Notes under the pieces: model-generated
Told to the model about the DNA's origin: nothing
Database searches by the model: none
Seen by the model: the letters and a program-made list of their open reading frames with translations, nothing else
NCBI GenBank assembly: GCA_030374805.1
Contig: JARGSG010000036.1
Coordinates: 186,001-250,000 of the forward strand
Direction: 5' to 3'
DNA length: 64,000 nt
Source: Gracilaria gracilis
Lineage: Eukaryota; Rhodophyta; Florideophyceae; Gracilariales; Gracilariaceae
Program-made: the position numbers and the translations under genes
Shown: one piece after another, positions 28,221 through 38,781 of the stretch
Position numbering within the stretch: position 1 is the stretch's first letter
How the letters are laid out: every line of letters begins with the position of its first letter

Positions 28221-30338
28221 CTACGGCCGACCAAAGTCTATTCCTGCAAGCAGAAACCGTGCCCCGCCGATACGCGTTGACAATTCTGAGAAGGAGCTCC
28301 AATAACTTCCCCGCAAGGATGAACATTTCGCGAGCAGTAGAATATCTGCAAGTGCGAAAGGTAGGCAGTCCCTATCTCGACTGTCGCAATGTCGTGGAGT
28401 ATAGAATATACGTGATGGAAACTCATGCTCGAGCTTTGCAAAGACTTCCTTCTGATCAGCAGCGACATAAAACAATTGGTCTGCAGTCTGTTTTCGCATT
28501 TCCTCGACAAACGTATCCATTTTCGTCAGATTTCTCCAGTAGTCGGTAGTTCGTGATGATTCTTCTGAATAATCTGTTGCATTGATCCCGCTGATATCCG
28601 TCTTAATGTTTTTTCCCCTAATGTGGATACCGATCATGCTCGATAAAGGATAACTGGCAAACCTTTCAACTAGTCTTACAACATCCACATGAGGTGAAAG
28701 AGTGCGCAGAACCTGCCAATATGAGCTAGTTGTCCTTATTATGAAAGGAGTGACTGGAGACTGGATGACATAACACGTTGAAACGTAAATGTGACGTTCT
28801 CGATCATCCAGGACGGGTTGCGCGGATGAAGTTACTTTAACACCATTCACTCTCATGAAGTTGTACCACTTTACATCCTTCATTTTCCGATCTTTCTTTC
28901 TGTTCAAGGCAAAGGGCCATTCTTCCCCAGGCGAGAACGAACTGCTCACGACGAACTCATCACTGGCGACAAACAAGTCAGTGAATCTGCAGTTCAAGTG
29001 TTGGTCAGGGACCCATATAAGCACCAAAACCCTTCCTGTCCTTCTCGCGAAGGCCATGGCGGAACCAAGAGCTCTCAAGCGGTTTCCTAGGCCATATTGC
29101 GTATGTACGAAAATAATCTTTGGATTCTTCACTCCTCGTCTCCTTTTGCTTTCAAGTTTGAGCAATAGTAGTTTTCTTTCAAGTTCTCCCATTCCATTCC
29201 AGAGCATTTCGGGGATATTATATTCCGCATGAAGCTTAGAATCTGTCCTCTGTATCTTCCTTGTCGCAGGATGTCGACCTAAAATAGATGCACGAGATAT
29301 TACATGGGGAGGTACCCCTTGTATAGGACGCAACTGATTTTCAAATAGGCCCTCTTGCAAAGTTCTGGGAGCATAGCGTGACCAGACAACTTCGGATAAT
29401 GTCAGTGAGACGTGAGTGTCAAGCGCAGCTAAACTATCCAGGGTTGCTACATCCTCAGTATTCCCAATCCTAGGTAACGTTTCAAAGTAATCCTGGGCAG
29501 GAGCTCTACTGTCGAAAACATCTGTCGACTCCGTGGAGGTGTTAACATCTGTTAAACTATTGGGGGCGACAGCATGAACAACCGTGAACTCCGCCCAATC
29601 AGTAACAACGGTTTGGTTGTCTCCGTGAAAGTCCATCATTGGGGCTTTGAGTAGGATCAAGATGGCTTCGTCGAGCAGAGCCCCATTTGGTGATATTTCC
29701 AGGAGGTGAGGAATACTGATCCCATCAATAATGTCAACAAATATTACGGCAACTCGATGTGTAACGCGAGCGTATGTGATGGCACTCGCGATGGCCCGTA
29801 AACATGGATGAAGTTTACATCTGGTGATGTGAACAAAAAGTGCGCGGCGACTTGGTGTTGTTAAGACGCTATTCGAAGCTGCAGCCGATATCATTTGAAG
29901 AAGATCGTGGTGCTGTTCTGTAGTCATAAGTCGAAGATAACGACTTGGAACAGAATGGAAACGATGCAGCTGACGATACACCGCAGAACAGTCCTTCTCC
30001 CTGGCCAGAAAAGCGTATCCTGCCGAAGCCGATGGCAACGTCCTTTGATGAAGAGAAGACTCAGCGCCGAGAAGAAAAGCGAAGATCAATAAGGAGATTA
30101 CTATTACTATCGGAGACGTTCCTTCCCGAAGACCGCGCTTCGCTCGATTGAAGCACTGCTGCAACCTAGAAACTTTGAGACTAGTAAATTGAACAACCGG
30201 CCCATCTTTCAAGAAGTAAGAGTCCCTAATACGCATGGTGAGGGTAGAACTATTCCATGACGAAGTCCATGAAAATCGGAAACGACAGGTGTGTGCCGAA
30301 TACTGGGTTCCAGGGGTCTGTTTCGCAGAAGTGCTCAT
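28221..30338 (-). CDS. Fucosyltransferase-like type II Golgi membrane glycosyltransferase
   Basis: The protein has 705 residues from the ATG at 30338-30336. A basic cytosolic tail (about 74 residues) precedes one membrane anchor (about 75-92, SPIVIVISLLIFAFLLG), giving type II topology. The C-terminal third has YGLGNRLRALGSAMAFARRTGR, the nucleotide-sugar-donor region start typical of O-fucosyltransferase/alpha-1,6-fucosyltransferase-type GT-B enzymes. IGIHIRGKNIKTD follows (usual form H.R..D), and then LADILLLAKCSSLRGSYWSSFSEL, the acceptor-end block. The anchor and fold suggest glycan or cell-wall synthesis in the Golgi. GDP-fucose as donor is inferred from these motifs; other GT-B donors are possible. 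The stem region (residues 95-420) is long and not conserved that I can tell. A downstream ATG at residue 36 would still leave the anchor intact. Confidence 0.7.
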   Translation of the reverse strand: MSTSAKQTPGTQYSAHTCRFRFSWTSSWNSSTLTMRIRDSYFLKDGPVVQFTSLKVSRLQQCFNRAKRGLREGTSPIVIVISLLIFAFLLGAESSLHQRTLPSASAGYAFLAREKDCSAVYRQLHRFHSVPSRYLRLMTTEQHHDLLQMISAAASNSVLTTPSRRALFVHITRCKLHPCLRAIASAITYARVTHRVAVIFVDIIDGISIPHLLEISPNGALLDEAILILLKAPMMDFHGDNQTVVTDWAEFTVVHAVAPNSLTDVNTSTESTDVFDSRAPAQDYFETLPRIGNTEDVATLDSLAALDTHVSLTLSEVVWSRYAPRTLQEGLFENQLRPIQGVPPHVISRASILGRHPATRKIQRTDSKLHAEYNIPEMLWNGMGELERKLLLLKLESKRRRGVKNPKIIFVHTQYGLGNRLRALGSAMAFARRTGRVLVLIWVPDQHLNCRFTDLFVASDEFVVSSSFSPGEEWPFALNRKKDRKMKDVKWYNFMRVNGVKVTSSAQPVLDDRERHIYVSTCYVIQSPVTPFIIRTTSSYWQVLRTLSPHVDVVRLVERFASYPLSSMIGIHIRGKNIKTDISGINATDYSEESSRTTDYWRNLTKMDTFVEEMRKQTADQLFYVAADQKEVFAKLEHEFPSRIFYTPRHCDSRDRDCLPFALADILLLAKCSSLRGSYWSSFSELSTRIGGARFLLAGIDFGRP

Positions 30339-31568
30339 CCCAATACGATGTAGACGCGAATCAAATGCTATACACAGAATCAGAAGTTACAGACTAAATG
30401 TCTTATCGCACTCCACTCGAGCGAGTTGTGTTGGTGGCTCTTCTTCGGTTTTTCGGCAACAGTTCCGAATCTATACAACACCAGATCCCAATCGGTTGCT
30501 CCTAAGAACGAAAGAAGTCTCTTGTCCGCAAGAGAAAGAACCGTGGTGGAATGGTACAGTCAGTGTGCGCAGGAGTACCACCGCCACCGCCACAGATTAT
30601 GGTGTGGAAATGCGTGCGAGGTATCGATAAGACTGCATGTCAGTCTCGTCGTGGGGGTACCCTTGGTATACGCGTATATAAACATGGCAGGCACTCACGG
30701 CGCCGGAACTTCTGAGCATCTGGCATCCTTGGCTCCGTGCGGACACCAGCACCGCCCATGGAAAGAAAGAATACCCCAGCCACAAGTTCGCGGTAAACGA
30801 GAGGCACAGAGGGCTGTGGAAAGGCTACCGGGGAGCGAGTTCTCTCAAGCAAGACCGACACGGTGCATCACCCTCTGTAGAGCTGCATGATTTTAAGGTT
30901 CAAATAGCTCACGGTGGAAACAGTTCAGTACAACGGCGCTTTGAAGAGAATCCTGGGGCAAAACATAGAGGATACCCATGTTCGAGTGCGTGATTAACTA
31001 GATTGTCAGCAGAACAATAGTTGAAAGTTAGATGGCGAATCTCCAATGTAACACTCCATCCCTAGGCCATGTGATACTTCTCACGTCCATTGAACATCAT
31101 TACACATATGTAGCAAAGACTGCAAAAGGAATCTGCGAGCACCTGACATTTTCAGCCGTGAACTTCATCAGTAAGAAAGATAACCAATCTATCTGACTAC
31201 CGCTGGGGTGCTGGTATGCTCAGCGTCTCCCACACGATTGCAGTGCAAATGGAACTTGAACTAACGGAGTTCCATACGCGTCCATTCACCCACACTTTGA
31301 GAATCAAACATGAAGGCACATGCTCTACCCACTCGTGGATAGATAGAGCATGTGCCTTCTCTTTCTTTCTCTTTCCCGTTTGCGAGCCAATCATAAGCAA
31401 ACAAAAACAAGTAGTAGGAAACTCTACATCATCATCCTGTAGCTCGACAACACATTTTCAATATCCTTTTATGAGTGCGATGAGACCCCCTATTAAGACC
31501 AAAAGATGCAACAGGTCCGCGTTCAGTATTCCCCAATCAGCTGGTTTCACAGGTTTGCGTAACGCTTA
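30339..31568. other. Gene-free stretch with an inverted repeat
   Basis: This 1.2 kb is upstream of the glycosyltransferase and downstream of the next gene. Open frames are short and not protein-like. A hairpin lies at 31312-31359. Confidence 0.45.
31312..31359. repeat. Perfect inverted repeat, 16-bp arms, 16-nt loop
   Basis: GAAGGCACATGCTCTA (31312-31327) pairs with TAGAGCATGTGCCTTC (31344-31359). It lies about 210 bp past the stop codon of the minus-strand gene at 31569. Confidence 0.85.
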
Positions 31569-33755
31569 CTAACATGGATCTAAGTATTTTGGGCGTTTCT
31601 TGGGAGGGACGACCATATGCCTCCCATCCCGTTCAACCATGTCTGATCTTTGACGCCTGAGAAGGACTTCTCGTCTAACTTGAATGGCAATCTTTTCTGC
31701 AATGCGCTTGCGATGGGATTCAGATACAACCCCTGTTTGTATCGTCGGCATCTGACTTGTTCCAACATCCGAACACATGGAAGATAGAAACTGTTTCTTG
31801 CCAAACTTTCTAGTATCATGAATGTTCATGCCTCCTCTTGGCACAGGCGGATTAGAGACCGGTAGACCCGTGGTTCCAATTCCAAGGGCTTCTCTGTCTG
31901 AGTTCTGAAGCTTGCCCTCTTCAGTCATCAGTGTCGGTCTTGTTTGCACAGAAGCCCACCCCGTCGAAAACTCGTTGTGTTCTCCTGATTCGTTACCCTG
32001 GTTGGTTTGAACTCTGACCTTCTTTCTTGGTACACTAACTACTGATTGTCCCTCATCTTCCATTGTATGTCTTTCGCGCCCAGTTCCCACATATCTTCCA
32101 AAGCGTTTCTGATCACCCGCAGATTCCTTTCGATTTCGTTCTTGTTTTGGTTCTGTGTGTACTGCTGGCGCATGTTCTTCACGAATAATACTAACTGGTT
32201 TGCCGTCACCATTTTGACCAATCTCCATATCTTCCGTTGCCCCTTTCCTAGCTTCATCCTGTCTAGCTGGAAAACTGAGATCCGTAGCGATCGGTTTGGC
32301 ACGACCATTGCAATCTGACATCATATGGTCAGATTTGTCCGGAAATCCTGGTTTCTGGTTTTCTCCATGTGTACTAGAGGGGGGAAGTTGTTCCTTAGCG
32401 ATTGGAGCAGACCCATCAGTGTCGCTTCCTCCGATGCTGTCTTCGGGCGCAGAATGATGGACGTCGCCCCCCTTTTTGCTGACTCCAACTTCTTTCGGAT
32501 GGGTGTTCAATAAATCCATTCGACGTAGACGCGCTTCTGAAGGAATCATTTTGGCTATTCTTATGGTATCAACATCTGGTGATATGGGAGATAATACTTC
32601 TTCCCTTTCTCCATTCTTGTACTCTTCGTTTTCATTACTGTTTGGCTCCGAGTTTCTTTGTTGGCCTCTGTTCTCTTCTCTTTCCCTGTCACTATGGCGG
32701 GCACCGGACTCTAAGGAATTATCTGACGCCTGTCTCATTACTTTGCCGGACTGCTGACAACGAGAGAGAAGATTCATCACTTTCTTCTGAGAGAAAACGG
32801 TCTTCCACTCGAAGTGCCCCAAGCTAACGCCAACTTCCCTTTCCATGAGAACCCGGAATGATGTCTCAGCTTGAGCAGCAAAAGGGTGCATAAAGCTGCT
32901 TAACCCGCCATATTGCCCTCCTAAACGGTCATACGTCATAACACACATTTCAGACACGAGTTGGGCGAACCATGTCAGAGTGCGTTCCTGAATGTCAGCG
33001 ATGCGCACCGCAAACTCGGTTTGGCGGCCCCATCTTCTTAGCCTCGGCGGAATAGGCTTTTCCTTTTCATGGTAAAGCTCGGCAACGTTGGTCTTGATCA
33101 CTCTGACAGCGGTTTCCCATCCTTGTCTGATATCCTGTGGACTGCTCGGATCTTCAGAAGGCATAGAAGTAGTGCAGAAGCTGGGATCGCTGAAGCGTTT
33201 CCATATTTCAATAGCTGCCGTAGGTGAATGACACTCAGGGCTGCCAATCCATCCATACAGAGTTGCTGAGAAAGCAGCCATGACAAAAAGAAGCTGCAAA
33301 ATGCGGCTTCTAGAATCCCAGTCAAAGCGTGATGCCTCCTTCCACAAGCCTGCCCGTAGACGCGAGTTCTTGTCGATAGAGACTTGCTCCTCAGCGTCGT
33401 CTGAAATAACGAAAGGCGGGATGAAAGCAATATTGAGTACACCGCCATTCTGTTTGATACTTCCATCCGCCTTCATGTATTCCCTGTAGCTATATACTCT
33501 CAAATGCCTGTATCTATGTAGGGTTTGCATGACTTCAGGCATGACGCATAAACCAGAAAGCTTGAGAAGGCGAACACAAAGCTTTTTTCGGTGACATAAC
33601 TTTTCACATACTTTAAGAAGTGTTTCTTCGTTGTTGGACTGGGTGGGGCGAATGGCCAACTCATTATGTTCCAATATACTGCGAAATCGTTTGAGCAAAC
33701 GATAGAGGTTGCTCTTGTTAGGGGGTGGAAAGCCTTTGCGGGTGCTCACATCCAT
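31569..33755 (-). CDS. Unknown protein, probably nuclear, with a helical N-terminal domain
   Basis: The protein has 728 residues from the ATG at 33755-33753. The first 90 residues (LYRLLKRFRSILEHN to YRHLRVYSYREY) form Leu-rich helices. They resemble, in pattern only, the TFIIS N-terminal/LEDGF-like transcription-elongation domain (LLKLSGLCVMPEVMQTLHRY). A helical middle follows (about residues 140-340). From about 350 to 700 the chain is low-complexity and polar, rich in Ser, Glu, Asn and Arg, and so probably disordered. The C terminus is basic (VVPPKKRPKYLDP), a likely nuclear localisation signal. I do not recognise the family. A role in transcription is possible but not shown. The long uninterrupted frame supports a real gene. 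Confidence 0.75.
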   Translation of the reverse strand: MDVSTRKGFPPPNKSNLYRLLKRFRSILEHNELAIRPTQSNNEETLLKVCEKLCHRKKLCVRLLKLSGLCVMPEVMQTLHRYRHLRVYSYREYMKADGSIKQNGGVLNIAFIPPFVISDDAEEQVSIDKNSRLRAGLWKEASRFDWDSRSRILQLLFVMAAFSATLYGWIGSPECHSPTAAIEIWKRFSDPSFCTTSMPSEDPSSPQDIRQGWETAVRVIKTNVAELYHEKEKPIPPRLRRWGRQTEFAVRIADIQERTLTWFAQLVSEMCVMTYDRLGGQYGGLSSFMHPFAAQAETSFRVLMEREVGVSLGHFEWKTVFSQKKVMNLLSRCQQSGKVMRQASDNSLESGARHSDREREENRGQQRNSEPNSNENEEYKNGEREEVLSPISPDVDTIRIAKMIPSEARLRRMDLLNTHPKEVGVSKKGGDVHHSAPEDSIGGSDTDGSAPIAKEQLPPSSTHGENQKPGFPDKSDHMMSDCNGRAKPIATDLSFPARQDEARKGATEDMEIGQNGDGKPVSIIREEHAPAVHTEPKQERNRKESAGDQKRFGRYVGTGRERHTMEDEGQSVVSVPRKKVRVQTNQGNESGEHNEFSTGWASVQTRPTLMTEEGKLQNSDREALGIGTTGLPVSNPPVPRGGMNIHDTRKFGKKQFLSSMCSDVGTSQMPTIQTGVVSESHRKRIAEKIAIQVRREVLLRRQRSDMVERDGRHMVVPPKKRPKYLDPC

Positions 33756-36700
33756 AGCTAACAAACTGTGTGATAAGCTGAAGAGGAATTGTCTGCCACG
33801 CGGTAGAGAATAACAAGAACAATCAGGGGACTCTGTGGTCGACTAGCAATCGCTCCGAACGAACGCAAACGAAGTGTTCAGCTTCTGGAGACAAAGAGAC
33901 CAATGTTTGACAGCGTAGTAATAAGAGGTTGGGATAGAGAGCAACAATGTTGTTGTTGACAATTCGAAAGAGGAGATATACGTTGGGCGCAAGGAGAAAG
34001 TTCAGGCTCGAGCACGTAGGGTAGGAACGAAATACGAATCCGGAGGCAGTGGGATCTTTGGGTAAACAAGAGGGACAGCTGCAGTTTTATCCATGTTCGA
34101 AATTGAAATGGAATATATTGTTTTGGTCCGATGATATATGTAAGATATCTGTTGCAGCTCTCAAATCTCGATTTTTCGCAACTCAGACACAACTCAATCA
34201 GGAACTGCAGCCCAAAAGGCATACAGCCGGGGCCATTGCGGTCCAGTTCATTTCTCTCGCATCAGCTTCTCACACGGTTATTTACTTGTGTCGGCAACTG
34301 CAAGTATCCTAACAGCTAAGCTAAGTCGTATGCAGCTGACCATATCAACTGCAATTAGTTAGCTCTTTCGGCCCTTTGCCCTTTTTCGAAAGGTCATCAC
34401 ACGTCTATTTGCTTACGAAACATAATTAAAACACCAAGCTTCATCCATAGTAGAAGACAGTGGAGAAAATGTGCGGTACGAGCACCAAGTTAAGTATGAG
34501 AGACAGCCATAAGAATTTTTAGGGCCATAAGGGTTAATCGTCTGGTGATGTCCTTCTTCTTGGCCAACACTATCTACTCTTTCACCAAAGCATTCAAAAG
34601 ACTGATGGATGACTCAACTCCATACTTAACATTGCAGGTTTCCCTATATTCAGAGATTGAATTACTGGCGTCCAACTTTCGGATGATGCGTACTACATGT
34701 GGAGTACTAAAAACTCTATGTGTGTCGTGCATGCAGATCTCTGGTGTAATTCACCACGTCAATTAATACATAGACAAACGTCCCTCGTATGGATAGCAAG
34801 AATTCACCATATGTAGACATCCTTGAAGTTGAGGCTCTGGTGTTAATTTGCGTGTGATCGACAATCACAGCTTCTGTTTGATTAGTGTTCATCTTTTGTT
34901 TGCTGTTCCTTTGAGAAGTATGTCAATTTCATATCTACAGCTTTAATTCTCGAGAAGGTGTTTTCTGAATTGCTCAGAATTCAAAGAGCTCGGTTTTGGT
35001 TGTCACTGAAGTTCTGTTTTTCTTTATTATGGGGTAGGGTATAGCTCTATAGCTTGCTCCGAAGCTATCGGGTCCCATTCCCCAAAATTACAGCACCCAA
35101 TTCCTAGTTGTATCTATACCGGGGTTTTCCATATCTTTCCTAAGAATACAACCCACAGCTTCATTAACAGATATGCTGAGTTTCGAACACATTTTCATTG
35201 TATCACAACAAGAACTTTTTCAATCATTGTTGGAAAAACAAGCTGTTTGTCAGTAATACTGGTTTCTGGATTTGAGGAGGAGCAGTTGTCACGATCGTCT
35301 GCATCAACTTTTTTTCTTGTAGTGCAATTTCACGCTTTTCTTCGCAGCCGCCTCTGTCATAACCAGCCTCCTCGCTCCGAGTGATGGCCAGAAAGAATGT
35401 CTGATCGGCGTTGAAAGCCTGCCACTCGGAATATAGCACTTCACTGCTATGCAGGGAAGCTGCTGAGCAGAAAGCCAGCCAAGAAGAGGGTATCGATTAG
35501 TATTTGCATAAAATATATTTGCATAGAATAAGGGCAGGTACATATCTACGGGAGAATAAAAAAAAGTGTTCCTTCCCGCAAAGCAAGGGCTTCTACTCTC
35601 TTCAATCAACTTAGTAGCCCGGGGCTACCGAACGGGCTGAATTGAGTTTGTGGACCTCGACGATATGTAGTTTTTCGAAGACAAATTTCTTGTATCCCAT
35701 ATGGATTGCTAACAAGGGATTGTCAATATTCGCAAGCACTGCTGTTTGTTCAGGTTATGTAGCGTGGTCAGGATTTCTAGGTGAATTCAAGCTTTTCTCT
35801 CTTGGTTGGACTTGTCACCTCGATTCATTTTAGTGGAGGCCATTGGTTCTGTTCGAATCAGATTGGACCATTCAAAGCTGTCGATTCCCGTGGTCCACTA
35901 CCTGCTTCGCACCTTACAGCGACAATCATATCATAGGAACTGATGATGATTGATTCCTGCGGGCCCGCAGTGTTCTCGTGCACAGCACGTGTACCAACGG
36001 TATATATACCAATACTGCGGAGGAAAGCTATATCCTTGTAAGTTGAAAGGGTTAGCGTTTTACCGTGTAGAACAGTTCGAGTAAAGAAAACGTTTTTTAT
36101 AATGTTCAACTGCTGCTCGGCATTGGACAATCGTAAAGCTGCAATCAGCAACGCCTCAACTCTTCTAATATAATCATGTGATAATGTTCATCGCAGTGGT
36201 TCTGAATTCTGACTGACGTTCCCACTGGACCAATTTCGAAAGAGCGTATTGCTCCGTTCATAATATGACCATATCATCGTTGTGCTGAATCATGTGTGGG
36301 TATGCGTGTACCGAATGAATAGGCACAGGTCACGAAAGCCTCCTGCTACGAGAAAGTCCAAATTCGCTACTAGGACTTGTATTCTTGCGCGTCCAAGTAC
36401 GCGGTGAAGGGTTTTTAGAAAACCGTAACAGAGACAGTCTCGGTCGCAGTCCCTTTGGGACAGACCACGGCAAAGAGAAGAACGAACGAACGTATTGTAC
36501 GCAATATACATGTCAATTACAGAGCGATGTACATACAGTACTCATGAAGAGCTTACAGTCAACAAGATTGGGTTCAGTACACACCGGTGCATCTCGCGCT
36601 CGTGATAATGATTCCGCAGTTCATCTCGAGCGTGGATCAATTTGGTTGAGAAACGCTACCGTCGGTACCGCAACGATAGTTGCAGTATTTCGCGTTCAGT

Positions 36701-36989
36701 CTCTAGACAACCTATGCATTCTTGTATCCATTGCCGATGACTCTCTTGTGTTTACCTACCCCTCATGGAACACGAACAAAAACGTTCAACTTTGTAGCTG
36801 TCACCGAGGTTGTGCGGTTGCGTATCTAAAGATCATTTTTATTCAGAACATATCTCTAGAACAAGAACAACAAATCACGAACTCACAGATCCTCTGCCAA
36901 CCCATTGGGGCTCCGTTTTGGAACAAGTACACCGTTAAACAGTAGAGAACATTGAAAATCCCTCTCCTCTACGGTGGAAATGCCGCAAC
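33756..36989. other. 3.2-kb gene-poor stretch
   Basis: I find no recognisable gene. Two minus-strand open stretches have some protein-like character but no ATG and no family: about 36180-35858 (LNIIKNVFFTRTVLHGKTL) and 35439-35224 (SEWQAFNADQTFFLAITRS). They may be decayed fragments. The right end should contain the promoter of the transporter at 36990. Confidence 0.4.
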
Positions 36990-38474
36990 ATGTTTGAATC
37001 GGACATAAAATGGATGGCGTTCGTTCCAACTTGGATCGGGGGTCAGCGGCTTAGAGGGGCCAAGCCAGATGCGGATAAGCGTAGATCTCGGCGATGGATT
37101 GAAGCACCAAGAAGGTCTACTCGTCTCATAGTGTTGTGCAAATCTTCAGCTGAAGGAAACACGGGAAGCTCACTGGAACCAACTTCAAATGTTGACACCT
37201 TTTCAGAAGGTCAGTTCAAATTCAAAATTGCTCGGGGTGCGGTCTTTTCTGCGATGGCCTTGACCTATGCCACATATGTTATGTTACGAGCGACTTTCAC
37301 ATACATCGCCCCTGTTATGGCGACATCCCTCAATCTCACCCTGCAGAGCATTGGTGAGATAACATCTGCCTTTCCCATAGCATATGGTTTGTCGCGTTTG
37401 TTCACCGGGGTTGTAGTTGACCGTGCTGCACCTCATGTTGCGCTCGCAACTGGTCTCTTTCTTGCAGGTCTAGTTAATGTCGCTATGGGGTCTGTAACTA
37501 CAGTTTCCCTGCTCGCCTTTCTATGGGGATTGAATGGGCTGGTTCAGGGTGTTGGTGCAGGATCTTCGGCAAAAATGTTATTGAATTGGTTCAGCCCAGA
37601 AGAAAGAGGATTCTTTTGGGCTTTGTGGAGTACGAGTGCTAACGTCGGCGGGTTTTTGGCACCTGTTGTTTGCGGATGGCTTGCATCGACGAAGGCTGGG
37701 TTTCGCGCTGGAATGGTTGCCCCTGGTGTTTTTGCGATGGTGTTAGCGCTCATCACAGTCATGTTAACGAGGTCGTCACCGCGTCAGATGGGGTTCTTAA
37801 CCCGATGGGAACCGAAAGCAGTCGAAAAGAAAGGCAGAGAGGAGCAAACAGAGAGTGTACCTTGGAAGCAAGCGTTTATGGAAGGGGTTCTAAAGAATCG
37901 AATGATTTGGACCTTAGCCATTTCGTACTTCTTTGTATACTTCGTTCGAGCCGGTATGAAGAGCTGGTTGCAATTCTGGTTACTTGACTCTCATACGTTC
38001 TCTGCCACGGAAGCTGCCTATCGTGTCTCCGGAGTAGAGGTAGGAGGTATCATAGGAACGTTTTCCGCCGGAGTTGTCTCAGACTGGGCGAATGGGCGAC
38101 GAGCGGCGGTGACAATCGTATACCTTTTAGGTCTGGTTGTGAGCTTGGCCGTAACGTGGTTAACTGGCGGTCGGAATGCGCTGTGGGATTTTGTAGCAAT
38201 GGCTGTTATGGGTTTCATGATTAACGGGCCTCAGATGATGATTGGACTCATAGGTGCAGAGGTCGCAGATAAGCGAGTGGTTGGAACTGCAAACGGCATG
38301 CTTGGCTTGATTAGCTATCTTGGAGCTGCCGCTTCGGGCATGCCATTGGCGTTTGTAATCCAGAAGTTTAAGTGGTCCGGGTTCTTTTGTTCTCTGCTCT
38401 TCTGCTCCTTGATGTCGGCGCTGTGCTTAACACCTCTCTGGAAGCTCAGGGCGCAAGATGCGAAAAATGGATGA
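36990..38474 (+). CDS. MFS organophosphate:phosphate antiporter (OPA/UhpC-like) with plastid-type transit peptide
   Basis: The protein has 494 residues from the ATG at 36990. The first 75 or so residues are Arg/Ser/Thr-rich and poor in acids, a likely plastid transit peptide. Twelve hydrophobic helices follow in two halves joined by a charged loop (about residues 270-295, KAVEKKGREEQTESVPWKQAF). Sequence features fit the OPA family of GlpT/UhpT/UhpC: GEITSAFPIAYGLSRLFTGV after helix 2, VQGVGAGSSAKMLLNWFSPEERG, and FGPQMMIG-like NGPQMMIGLIGAEVADKRVVGTANG in the C half. UhpC-type hexose-phosphate carriers of bacterial origin are known in algal plastids, so export or import of a sugar phosphate across the plastid envelope is a reasonable inference. 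Substrate cannot be read from the sequence. Confidence 0.82.
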   Translation: MFESDIKWMAFVPTWIGGQRLRGAKPDADKRRSRRWIEAPRRSTRLIVLCKSSAEGNTGSSLEPTSNVDTFSEGQFKFKIARGAVFSAMALTYATYVMLRATFTYIAPVMATSLNLTLQSIGEITSAFPIAYGLSRLFTGVVVDRAAPHVALATGLFLAGLVNVAMGSVTTVSLLAFLWGLNGLVQGVGAGSSAKMLLNWFSPEERGFFWALWSTSANVGGFLAPVVCGWLASTKAGFRAGMVAPGVFAMVLALITVMLTRSSPRQMGFLTRWEPKAVEKKGREEQTESVPWKQAFMEGVLKNRMIWTLAISYFFVYFVRAGMKSWLQFWLLDSHTFSATEAAYRVSGVEVGGIIGTFSAGVVSDWANGRRAAVTIVYLLGLVVSLAVTWLTGGRNALWDFVAMAVMGFMINGPQMMIGLIGAEVADKRVVGTANGMLGLISYLGAAASGMPLAFVIQKFKWSGFFCSLLFCSLMSALCLTPLWKLRAQDAKNG

Positions 38475-38781
38475 GGAAGGCGGGCTATGGTTTTCACATC
38501 AACTTTCTCCATCTTTGAATCCCGTGTCAATGTCACAATGCGATATCATCTGCTGTCCTGAGACGACCCCGCTTCACGCTGTTGATGTCGGAAGCTTGAC
38601 ATGTTGTCTCGTAACAGTATCTATTGCGAAACAGTTACTTCAGTAGTTTCACCTCGAACATCCCGGCACATCACTTGTGATGCTGATTCATCATTGCCGC
38701 TCGCCAGAGCACAAGTCACAAGCGTTATTGGCTATATGATTCAAGATAAATGATATTCAAAGCTCGCCGCAGCAGTTGCAA
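38475..38781. other. Convergent intergenic region
   Basis: 307 bp between two 3' ends. Nothing recognised. Confidence 0.45.

Noticed and set aside
36385-36945. 186-codon plus-strand frame upstream of the OPA transporter
   Set aside because: No ATG-proximal signal, no family pattern, and irregular composition; likely a chance open frame.
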